From positions 1-64,000 of the forward strand of contig JAVVEG010000014.1 of the NCBI GenBank assembly GCA_032251455.1: DNA of 64,000 bases, written 5' to 3'. Positions 43,903 through 50,650 of this stretch are shown one piece after another (the first letter of the stretch is position 1; each line of letters opens with the position of its first letter). The position numbers and the translations under genes are program-made. The notes under the pieces were generated by a model. That model was not told the DNA's origin and ran no database searches. It saw nothing but the letters and a program-made list of their open reading frames with translations. Source of the DNA: JAVVEG01 sp032251455 (GTDB lineage: Bacteria; Pseudomonadota; Gammaproteobacteria; Pseudomonadales; Pseudohongiellaceae).

Positions 43903-44660
43903 TGGAAACCCTGAGCGCGGTACTGAGCGCCAATGGCCTGGTGGTCGCCTTTACGGTCGTCGGTATGGCGGTGTGGCTGTCCTACCTGATCTCGACCCGG
44001 TTCACCCGTGGCCGGATTCATGGCTCGGCTATCGCCATCCTGCTCGGTCTGGTCGCGGCCTATTTCGCGGGGCTGGCGACCGGAGGCAGCAGAGGCGTGG
44101 CTGATATCGGCATTCTGGCCGGCATTGGACTGATGGGTGGCGGGATGATGCGGGATTTCGGCATTGTCTCCACCGCCTTCGGAGTGCAGCTCGGGGAGTT
44201 GCGCAGGGCCGGTTTGGCAGGGATTATTTCTATCTTCGCCGGAGTCATCGTGTCCTTTATTGTCGGGGCGCTGGTCGCGGTCGCGTTTGGCTACACCGAT
44301 GCGCAGAGCATCACCACCATCGGCGCTGGTGCGGTGACCTATATCGTCGGCCCCGTGACGGGAACCGCCATCGGAGCAAGCTCCGATGTGATCGCCCTTA
44401 GCGTCGCCGCAGGTTTGGTCAAGTCCATCCTGGTAATGGTGGGAACCCCGCTGGTTGCCCGCCATATCGGACTCAACAACCCCCAGTCGGCAATGGTGTT
44501 TGGCGGGCTGATGGGTACTACCAGTGGTGTGGCCGGAGGTTTGGCAGCGACTGATCCGCGGCTGGTGCCCTATGGTGCCATGACGGCGACTTTTTACACG
44601 GGTATGGGCTGCCTGCTGGGGCCGTCCGTTCTCTACTTCATTGTGCGCGCATGGGTTTGA
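43902..44660 (+). CDS. madM: Malonate transporter subunit MadM
   Basis: The large subunit of the malonate:Na+ symporter, 252 residues with roughly eight helices. Features: SYLISTRFTRGRIHGSAIAI near the start, GGSRGVADIGILAGIGLMGGGMMRDF, TTIGAGAVTYIVGPVTG and the final LMGTTSGVAGGLAATDPRLVPYGA. The ATG at 43902 overlaps the MadL stop. matB follows 28 bp later, linking uptake to activation of malonate. Confidence 0.93.
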   Translation: METLSAVLSANGLVVAFTVVGMAVWLSYLISTRFTRGRIHGSAIAILLGLVAAYFAGLATGGSRGVADIGILAGIGLMGGGMMRDFGIVSTAFGVQLGELRRAGLAGIISIFAGVIVSFIVGALVAVAFGYTDAQSITTIGAGAVTYIVGPVTGTAIGASSDVIALSVAAGLVKSILVMVGTPLVARHIGLNNPQSAMVFGGLMGTTSGVAGGLAATDPRLVPYGAMTATFYTGMGCLLGPSVLYFIVRAWV

Positions 44661-44688
44661 TGCGCCGCCTTCTCTGATGGATTGACTT

Positions 44689-46200
44689 ATGACAACAGGC
44701 AACAACAGTGCTGCATTTCCTGCCATCAATAAGCGTAATGACAGGATCGCCTTGATTGCAGGCCAGACCAGCTGGACCTATACCGAACTCAATCAGTGCA
44801 TCGACCGTTTGGCCAGCGGTTTGCTGGACCAGCAGGCCGATCTTGCGGAGGAGCGCATCGCCCTGTTCATGCCGGCCAGTGTGGATTATGCCACTGCCCT
44901 GCTGGGCATCTGGCGGGCGGGGGGCATTGCGGTGCCGCTTAATGTGGCGGCTGCCATGCCGGAGATTGAACATGTTCTGAGTTGTGCGAGGGTCACACGC
45001 CTGCTGGTCAGCTCCAGCCCGGACATCGACGCGGACAAGCTGAGTTCGCTATCCCGCCTATGCCACACTCTGGACATTGCCCTGGTGGATACGGAGCAGT
45101 TGTTGCACGCTGAATTGCGGGCGATGCCGTCGCTGCCTTTGCAGCGCAGGGCGATGATGTTGTTTACCAGTGGCACCACGAACAAACCCAAGGGAGTAGT
45201 CACCACCCACAGAAATATCCGTGCCCAGATCACCACCCTGCTCACTGCCTGGGCATGGCAGCAGGAGGATTCGATACCGCTGTTTTTGCCGCTGCATCAT
45301 ATCCATGGCATCATCAATGTGCTGTGCTGTGCATTATGGATTGGAGCACGTGTCACACTTTTTCCAAAGTTTGCTATGGATGCCATTCTCACCCAGGTTG
45401 AAGCCCATCACTACTCCGTGTTCATGGCAGTTCCCACCATCTATGTGAAAATCATCAACCATCTGGAGACGCTGCCGGCAGCACGACGCCAGGAAATCTG
45501 TGCCGGGTTCAGGGCCATGCGTCTGAACATCAGCGGGTCGGCTGCCTGCCCGGTGAAGCTGTATGAGCAATGGCAGACATTGACAGGGCAAACCCTGTTG
45601 GAGCGCTATGGGATGACCGAAATCGGCATGGGCATCGCCAACCCGTATGTGGGTGAGCGCCGCGCGGGTGCCGTGGGCATTCCTCTGCCTGGTGTCAACG
45701 TGGATTTGTTCGATGAGCAGGGCAAGCGTATTGCAGAAGAGGATGTGCCTGGCGAGATTCGTGTTCGCGGTGACAATGTGTTCCTGGAATACTGGGATAA
45801 CCCCGAGGCAACAGCGCAGAGCTTTGTCGATGGCTGGTTTTGTACCGGTGATGTGGCTGTGCGTGAGACCGGATACTTTCGCATCATGGGACGCGCCTCC
45901 GTGGATATCATCAAGTCGGGGGGATACAAGCTTTCAGCGCTGGAGATTGAGGGCACTTTGCTTACGCACGAGAGTATTGCCGAATGCGCGGTCATAGGAG
46001 TGGAGGATGAGACCTGGGGAGAGGCGGTCACCGCCTTTGTCGTGCTCAAGTCAGGACAGGACCTGCAGTACGCCGAATTGAAAAGCTGGTGTGAGTCGCG
46101 CATGTCACCCTACAAGATTCCAAAGACCTTGCGTGTCATGCAGGCCCTGCCCAGGAATGCGATGGGCAAGGTGATGAAACCGGCATTGAAACAGCTTTAG
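44689..46200 (+). CDS. matB: Malonyl-CoA synthetase (MatB-type)
   Basis: An ANL-superfamily acyl-CoA ligase of 503 residues. The AMP-binding P-loop-like motif is LFTSGTTNKPKGVV, followed by ISGSAACPVKLYEQW and LLERYGMTEIGMGIANPYVGERRAGAVGIPLPGV, which is characteristic of MatB malonyl-CoA synthetase. The adenylation/thiolation hinge is GRASVDIIKSGGYKLSA, and the catalytic Lys is in RNAMGKVMK. The malonate carrier directly upstream supports malonate as substrate. No malonyl-CoA decarboxylase gene is seen in the window. Confidence 0.9.
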   Translation: MTTGNNSAAFPAINKRNDRIALIAGQTSWTYTELNQCIDRLASGLLDQQADLAEERIALFMPASVDYATALLGIWRAGGIAVPLNVAAAMPEIEHVLSCARVTRLLVSSSPDIDADKLSSLSRLCHTLDIALVDTEQLLHAELRAMPSLPLQRRAMMLFTSGTTNKPKGVVTTHRNIRAQITTLLTAWAWQQEDSIPLFLPLHHIHGIINVLCCALWIGARVTLFPKFAMDAILTQVEAHHYSVFMAVPTIYVKIINHLETLPAARRQEICAGFRAMRLNISGSAACPVKLYEQWQTLTGQTLLERYGMTEIGMGIANPYVGERRAGAVGIPLPGVNVDLFDEQGKRIAEEDVPGEIRVRGDNVFLEYWDNPEATAQSFVDGWFCTGDVAVRETGYFRIMGRASVDIIKSGGYKLSALEIEGTLLTHESIAECAVIGVEDETWGEAVTAFVVLKSGQDLQYAELKSWCESRMSPYKIPKTLRVMQALPRNAMGKVMKPALKQL

Positions 46201-46219
46201 GGAAAGCCAGCAGTGGCGG

Positions 46220-47344
46220 TCAGGACAGGACCGGTTCATTGCGCAGCTGGTAGGAGCGCAGCAGGTGCAGATCCTGGTCCAGCAACTGGTCCAGCAGCTG
46301 TTTGAGGGCTCGGCTTTCGTTATCCGGATTTTCTACCAGGTTCTGCTGTCTGGCCTCGCGCAATTGGGTGCCAAACAGCGACAACTGAGTAAAAAACTGC
46401 ACCAGTGTGCCCTGGTCTGCCGCGGCAGCCTGCATACCAAACCCCATCTGTTCCAGGCACAGTGCATTCAACTGTTGTTCAAACTGGCCGCGCATGGGCA
46501 AGGCCAGATAAGGTTTGCCCAGGAAGATGGCTTCGCTGATCAGGCTGAACCCGGCCGTGGCGATCACCGATTTGCAGGCAGCGAGATCCTGCAGGAATCC
46601 GATCCGGCTGAATGGCCTGAACTGTAGATTGGCCTCAAGATCAGAGCGGCCATAACCGTAAACCAGGAATTTTTCCCCGCTGAAACTCTTGAGCGTATCC
46701 AGCAGAGAATCGTAGGCATGAGTGACATAAACCAGATGAAAATCTCCTGCTTCAGCTGATAAGGCGCAAACCTCCCGGCGCAGTATTGGAGGAAACAGGA
46801 AGGTCCGGTTGTTGCTGGTCTGGCCTGGGAAAAAGCTCAACACCAGTGCAACATCAGGGCTTGGAATCATCAGCCTGATAATGGTTCTGGTCACCAGCCT
46901 GTTCCAGGCCATACTCAAAGGCGCCTTGTATTCCACATACCGTATCAAATGCTGATTGTCCAGGCTGATCAGGGGAATTCCTTTGCGTGCTGCCAGCCAC
47001 GCAGTGCTCGGTTCAAAATCAGTGATGACACAATCGGGTTGAAAGTCATCAAACAGTTTGCGTAATGTCTGCAACCGTCGCCAGAAAGAAGGGAGGCGCC
47101 GCAAGGCATCAAGAACGGTTTGCAGGGGGCGTATTCGGTTGTCGTGAGTGATTATATGCAACCCTTCTATCTTCAGGAATTCAAGCCTTGGTGAAGCCAG
47201 GTTGGAATTGAGATTGCGGTAGCCACGGTCATAGGAAACGACCCTGATTTCGTGACCTCGCGCCAGCAAGTGGTTGATTATTTCCTGTGCCCGCGAAGAA
47301 TGTCCGGAACCTTCCCCGGAGACGCCGTAAATGATCTTGCTCAT
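46220..47344 (-). CDS. Glycosyltransferase (MJ1255/VC2487-like), possible glycolipid synthase
   Basis: A GT-B-fold protein of 374 residues. The N-terminus IIYGVSGEGSGHSSRAQEI is typical of the MJ1255/VC2487 group related to MurG/GT28. DFEPSTAWLAARKGIPLISLDNQH and the C-terminal donor site ATAGFSLISEAIFLGKPYLALPM follow. It is divergent from a phospholipase-C-like metallophosphoesterase with PhoB-type sites between, so a role in making non-phosphorus glycolipids from diacylglycerol under phosphate limitation is inferred. The ATG at 47344 was chosen; an ATG at 47350 adds two residues. Confidence 0.82.
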   Translation of the reverse strand: MSKIIYGVSGEGSGHSSRAQEIINHLLARGHEIRVVSYDRGYRNLNSNLASPRLEFLKIEGLHIITHDNRIRPLQTVLDALRRLPSFWRRLQTLRKLFDDFQPDCVITDFEPSTAWLAARKGIPLISLDNQHLIRYVEYKAPLSMAWNRLVTRTIIRLMIPSPDVALVLSFFPGQTSNNRTFLFPPILRREVCALSAEAGDFHLVYVTHAYDSLLDTLKSFSGEKFLVYGYGRSDLEANLQFRPFSRIGFLQDLAACKSVIATAGFSLISEAIFLGKPYLALPMRGQFEQQLNALCLEQMGFGMQAAAADQGTLVQFFTQLSLFGTQLREARQQNLVENPDNESRALKQLLDQLLDQDLHLLRSYQLRNEPVLS

Positions 47345-47477
47345 AAGCAAACCCGCTTCAATAGAAGAATGAGATTCTTTGACGGGGTTTCATTTTAATG
47401 CTGGATTGTGACAGTTTCTTGTGCGCAGAACAGCTTCGCCGAACCCATGGTGTCAGCATGAATTTACAACGGGAGCG

Positions 47478-47517
47478 ATGTCATCAAACTGTCAGAAAAG
47501 TTTCATCGAACTGCCAT
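47478..47517 (+). promoter_or_regulatory. Four PhoB half-sites (double Pho box) upstream of the metallophosphoesterase
   Basis: Seven-base half-sites at 11-base spacing: atgtcat (47478-47484), ctgtcag (47489-47495), gtttcat (47500-47506) and ctgccat (47511-47517), with A-rich 4-base linkers (caaa, aaaa, cgaa). The first pair matches the E. coli Pho box consensus (CTGTCAT-4-CTGTCAT) at most positions. The array ends 58 bp before the phosphoesterase ATG. A lone ctgtcac is present on the minus strand near 47407-47413, towards the glycosyltransferase. Confidence 0.75.
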
Positions 47518-47575
47518 CTTTCTCGGCTAAGGTTGCACCCGAAACAACACTTTGCCACTGATTCGCGAGGTGATT

Positions 47576-48430
47576 ATGGTGCTTGCCGACAGACGTCTGC
47601 GCCCCGTGAAGTACCGAAGTATTTTTATTTCCGACACCCATCTTGGTTTCCGCGGCTGCCAGGCGGAATTCCTGTCCAGTTTTCTCAACTCTACCCAGTC
47701 CGATTATCTGTATCTGATCGGCGATATACTGGATGGCTGGGAAATGCGCAAGAAAGTCTATTGGCCGCAATCACATCAAGAGGTGGTCAATACCATTCTG
47801 CAAAAAGCGGCATCCGGCACTATGGTGGTGTATACGCCAGGCAACCATGATGAGGTGGCGCGCAGTTATTGTGACCAGTCATTCGATAATATTCATGTAC
47901 GCCACACGGCCATCCACGAGACAGCAGGCAACCGCCGTCTGCTGATTCTGCATGGCGACCAGTTTGATACTGTGATCAAGGTCAGCCCGTTGTTGGCCAG
48001 GCTGGGTTCCACGATGTACGACAAGCTGTTGAGGCTCAACCGGCTGGTCAATTTTTTCCGCAAACTGTTTGGCAAGCCGTACTGGTCACTGGCTGCGCAT
48101 CTGAAAAACAAGGTTAAGAATGTGGTCAGCTACATGAGCAGGTTTGAAGAGGCGGTGGTCAACTCGGCACGCGCCCAGAACCTGGATGGTGTGGTCTGCG
48201 GTCATATCCATCATGCCGAGATCACCCATTATGACGACATACTGTACTGCAATACCGGTGATTGGGTTGAAAGCTGTACTGCACTGGTGGAGCGCCAGGA
48301 TGGGTCGCTGGAAATCATCAGATGGACCGAGCAGGCGCAGACTGTGCGATCCCTGCCGGTGGCAGTTCCTGAACCTGAGCTTGCGCTGAACAAGGTCTCC
48401 GCGCGGGGTTCATCTACCTCCTGGGGGTAG
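47576..48430 (+). CDS. plcP: Metallophosphoesterase, PlcP-like phospholipase C candidate
   Basis: A calcineurin-type phosphoesterase of 284 residues: FISDTHLGFRG, LIGDILDGW, YTPGNHDE, LILHGDQFD and VCGHIHHAE supply the dinuclear metal ligands. It resembles UDP-2,3-diacylglucosamine hydrolase (LpxH), and also PlcP, the Pho-regulated phospholipase C of marine bacteria that removes phospholipid headgroups. The Pho boxes and divergent glycosyltransferase favour PlcP. The ATG at 47576 has gaggtg upstream. The last residues (after ALNKVSAR) look unrelated to the family and may derive from the gene remnant that follows. Confidence 0.85.
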   Translation: MVLADRRLRPVKYRSIFISDTHLGFRGCQAEFLSSFLNSTQSDYLYLIGDILDGWEMRKKVYWPQSHQEVVNTILQKAASGTMVVYTPGNHDEVARSYCDQSFDNIHVRHTAIHETAGNRRLLILHGDQFDTVIKVSPLLARLGSTMYDKLLRLNRLVNFFRKLFGKPYWSLAAHLKNKVKNVVSYMSRFEEAVVNSARAQNLDGVVCGHIHHAEITHYDDILYCNTGDWVESCTALVERQDGSLEIIRWTEQAQTVRSLPVAVPEPELALNKVSARGSSTSWG

Positions 48431-48431
48431 C

Positions 48432-48602
48432 CTCAAGGCTGATCCTAACGACTGGATGCGGCGCTACTTCGATGCCTTTGTCTATTCCGCCAACTGGTGC
48501 AGTTGCTGGCTGGCATTGAGGGTGCCGAAAGCAACTTTTCGCAAAGCCGAAATCGAGCCTTATGAATCGAAATACAGCTTGACCATTTACGGCAGCTCAT
48601 GG
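48432..48602 (+). pseudogene. Remnant of a hypothetical-protein gene
   Basis: An in-frame stretch of about 57 residues (LKADPNDWMRRYFDAFVYSA, then NWCSCWLALRVPKATF and AEIEPYESKYSLTI) looks like an internal piece of a conserved hypothetical family (members begin around YYEFLAxDRPLT). From memory such a protein is several times longer. Neither start nor end is present. After residue SSW the frame stays open only as antisense to hepT. The upstream joint with the phosphoesterase gene appears frame-shifted. Family assignment is from recall and not verified. Confidence 0.55.
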
Positions 48603-48695
48603 CCAGGAAGAAAGTGCACTGGAAAACCGCTGATACACAGGCCAGCTGTGGTGTGGCCTCGGGCTATGATCAGGCTGTCGCATGCAATTGCGTTG

Positions 48696-49040
48696 TTATT
48701 GTTTCCCATTGGTATCCGCCAGCAACCGGCGAATACATTGTTCCAGCGGTTGAAGATGCTTGTCGATCACGTTTGCAACGGTAACAGGGTCAATATTGCC
48801 CAGGTAGTTATGCACAAGGATATTGCGAAACCCACTGATTTCCCGCCAGGGGATAGCTGGAAAAGCAGCCTTTTTGTCACCTGGAAGCTATTGCGTAGCT
48901 TCAGATAGCGTTTGCAGATTACGCAAGGCAGCATCATAAAGCACATCATCCTCAGTGAGATCGCCACGCGCTTGGATGCGCCGAATTTTCTCTATGGCAT
49001 CAAGAATATGCAGCGCATAGGGCTCCCAGGGCTTGCTCAT
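48696..49040 (-). pseudogene. hepT: HepT-type toxin (RNase) gene interrupted by an amber codon
   Basis: Reading from the ATG at 49040, which overlaps the MntA stop as ATGA, codons 1-50 give a HepT N-terminus ending RNLQTLSEATQ. Codon 51 is TAG (48888-48890). The same frame then continues for 63 residues: FPAIPWREISGFRNILVHNYLG and on to a TAA at 48696. The RNase motif RX4HXY (RNILVHNY) lies after the amber codon, so the visible product would be an inactive half. The rest is intact, which points to a recent nonsense mutation, suppression or a base-call error. Confidence 0.85.
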
Positions 49041-49327
49041 AATTCCACCGCTTCCTTCAGCACCTGCTCACGGATATGTCGGTTAAGTTCGTGCTCAGGG
49101 ATCAGTTCCACATTGCGCTTAAGCAAATCCACCAGCTTTTCAGTCAGGGGCAAACGCTGGGTAAAGAGGTCATATCCACGGGGAAACTCCACCAGAAAGT
49201 CCACATCGCTATCAGGCCGCTCCTCGCGTCGGGCAACGGAGCCAAACACACGGATATGCCGAGCACCATATTGGCTACCCAAAGTCTCGATGATGTTTTT
49301 CTTATACCGCAATTCATCCAGCAACAT
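49037..49327 (-). CDS. mntA: MntA-type nucleotidyltransferase antitoxin
   Basis: A 96-residue minimal nucleotidyltransferase with the GSX10DXD signature (Gly29-Ser30, Asp41, Asp43: FGSVARREERPDSDVDF). In type VII systems MntA inactivates HepT by adding AMP to a tyrosine. It precedes hepT in the usual MntA-HepT order with a 4-bp overlap. The ATG at 49327 begins the family-like MLLDELRYKKN; the longer frame to 49420 runs through a palindrome and is unlikely. The antitoxin is intact although its toxin is interrupted. Confidence 0.88.
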   Translation of the reverse strand: MLLDELRYKKNIIETLGSQYGARHIRVFGSVARREERPDSDVDFLVEFPRGYDLFTQRLPLTEKLVDLLKRNVELIPEHELNRHIREQVLKEAVEL

Positions 49328-49343
49328 GGTTAATCTCCACTGT

Positions 49344-49378
49344 TGTCTGGCTGATACGACTGCCGTATCTGCCAGACA
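49344..49378. promoter_or_regulatory. Imperfect palindrome upstream of mntA
   Basis: Arms gtctggctgatacg (49345-49358) and cgtatctgccagac (49364-49377) are complementary except at one position, around a five-base centre, and extend by one further T-A pair. The palindrome lies 17 bp upstream of the mntA start, where an autoregulatory operator or a leader hairpin would be expected. Confidence 0.55.
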
Positions 49379-49477
49379 GACGCTTGAAATTCCCGGCATT
49401 GTAGCGCTATTACGAGGCATGGGACTACCCTGTTGGCACTCTCATTCAGGATACTCACCTGGACTCAAGTACACTCA

Positions 49478-49807
49478 GGCTGCCCTGGCAAAGGCAGTGA
49501 TGCTGCCGCCTTTCTTGAGGCGTTCCACATCCATGACCTAGCCTTGAATGGTATAGTCCTTGACGATCTGGTTGGCCCATTTGCGGAACTGCACAGCGCT
49601 CTCGTTTTCGATTTTGAAGCCAACGGCGATGATGGCGGGTAAGGTGACAGCGTAGAGGGTGGCCATCATCTTCTGGGTGAGCCAGATGTTTTCGTCCTCA
49701 TAGCGCATTTCCACGCTGGTTTCGCTGTCGCCGGTAGCGGCGACGAAGGTGAGGTATTCCGCCGCCGAGGAGCGGATGATAGAAACCGTCTTTGACGGCC
49801 CGGCCAA
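49478..49807 (-). pseudogene. RhuM-family gene remnant with internal deletion and amber codon
   Basis: The reading is SSAAEYLTFVAATG, ENIWLTQKMMATLY, then directly IIAVGFKIENESAVQFRKWANQI and KDYTIQG. In RhuM-family proteins about 60 residues separate the LTQ-helix from the IIAVGF block, so this copy has an in-frame deletion. The codon after TIQG is TAG (49538-49540) where the family has Trp, and VMDVERLKKGGSIT continues in the same frame before similarity stops. The start is also missing: a stop lies three codons before the TTG at 49807. Clearly non-functional. Confidence 0.8.
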
Positions 49808-49873
49808 TAAAAACTATTGCTTATTGACAAGGTTAAGGCTCATAGGTGTTATATGCCTTGCCTGACATAGAAT

Positions 49874-49894
49874 ATGCGCATAGACTATACGCAT
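49874..49894. promoter_or_regulatory. 21-bp palindrome upstream of ccdAB, candidate CcdA operator
   Basis: Arms atgcgcatag and ctatacgcat differ from perfect symmetry at one base pair around a single central base. It overlaps promoter-like AT-rich sequence 22 bp before the ccdA ATG. Autorepression by the CcdA-CcdB complex at such a site is the known mode for this family. Confidence 0.6.
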
Positions 49895-49915
49895 TAAATA
49901 TGTGGAGCAATCGAC

Positions 49916-50161
49916 ATGAATAATACATACAACTCCGAAGCCCCTAAAAAACCAACCAATGTCAGTATTAACAGTGACCTGCTTGCCAAAGCCAGAGGCC
50001 TTAATATCAATCTGTCGGCAACGCTTGAGCGCGCCCTGGTTGAGCAACTGCGGATTGAACAGCGCGCTCAGTGGCTGCGCGAGAATGCCGATTCGATCCA
50101 AGCGTACAACCAATTTGTAGAAAGCAACGGCACTTTCAGCGATAGCGTGAGGAAGTTCTGA
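49916..50161 (+). CDS. ccdA: CcdA-type antitoxin
   Basis: An 81-residue antitoxin with a ribbon-helix-helix N-terminal part (KKPTNVSINSDLLAKARGLN) and a C-terminal arm (RAQWLRENADSIQAYNQFVE) that wraps CcdB, the usual length for CcdA. GGAG lies nine bases before the ATG. Its stop overlaps the ccdB start (TGATG). The pair appears intact, unlike its neighbours. Confidence 0.92.
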   Translation: MNNTYNSEAPKKPTNVSINSDLLAKARGLNINLSATLERALVEQLRIEQRAQWLRENADSIQAYNQFVESNGTFSDSVRKF

Positions 50162-50478
50162 TGGCGCAGTTTTGTGCATATAAAAACTCCAACCCCGCCA
50201 CGCGCGCCCAGTATCCTTACTTGCTGGATATACAAAGTGATTTATTGAGTGGGCTGAGAACAACCATTGTCATCCCGCTCATGCCTTCTAAAGTTGTTGC
50301 ATCAATAAGCCTATCGAGGCTCAACCCTGTTTTTGTTCTCGACGGTGAAAGCTTCACCGCAATGACGCAAGACACTGCAGGCGTGGATCGAAATCAACTC
50401 GGTGCCCAGGCGTATGATCTTTCCGCAAATCGCTCTGACGTCATCGCTGCAATCGATTTTGTGCTCTCTGGCATATAA
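50161..50478 (+). CDS. ccdB: CcdB-type gyrase toxin
   Basis: A 105-residue toxin that traps DNA gyrase. The sequence follows CcdB throughout: AQFCAYKNSNPATRAQYPYL, LDIQSDLLSGLRTTIVIPL, RLNPVFVLDGESFTAMTQD and the C-terminal IAAIDFVLSGI, whose final Trp-Gly-Ile-like end matters for gyrase contact in F-plasmid CcdB (here Ser-Gly-Ile). ccdB overlaps ccdA by one base. Chromosomal ccdAB here may stabilise the small accessory island. Confidence 0.9.
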   Translation: MAQFCAYKNSNPATRAQYPYLLDIQSDLLSGLRTTIVIPLMPSKVVASISLSRLNPVFVLDGESFTAMTQDTAGVDRNQLGAQAYDLSANRSDVIAAIDFVLSGI

Positions 50479-50624
50479 GGCCTGCGGAAATCTATCAGGC
50501 TCTGGATGGGAATGTCACGGGCTATTGGCGGGAGAGACTTATGGGGGATTCCCTGGCAGGAAGACCCATGAGCATGAAGACTTGACCAAATTATTCGGCT
50601 ATTCTCTCCACAACAGAAAAGCAG

Positions 50625-50650
50625 TGGAGGTGTTCGATGGAGGTGTTCGA
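50625..50650 (+). repeat. 13-bp tandem duplication carrying the ribosome binding site of the sulfite dehydrogenase gene
   Basis: Two perfect copies of tggaggtgttcga (50625-50637, 50638-50650). Each copy places GGAGG six bases before an ATG. The first ATG (50637) opens a six-codon frame ending in TGA at 50655-50657; the second (50650) starts the dehydrogenase. The duplication thus creates two overlapping initiation sites. Confidence 0.85.

Noticed and set aside
43560..44729. 389-residue open frame antisense to madL/madM
   Set aside because: Its composition is typical of the complement of hydrophobic coding sequence. madL and madM are well supported.
48456..48908. 150-residue open frame on the plus strand after the phosphoesterase
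   Set aside because: Only the first 49 codons resemble a protein family. The rest is antisense to hepT, so it is treated as a gene remnant.
50479..50649. Possible coding fragment between ccdB and the sulfite dehydrogenase
   Set aside because: A frame reads plausibly (EIYQALDGNVTGYWRERL) but has no start and no family that I recognise. Too little to annotate.
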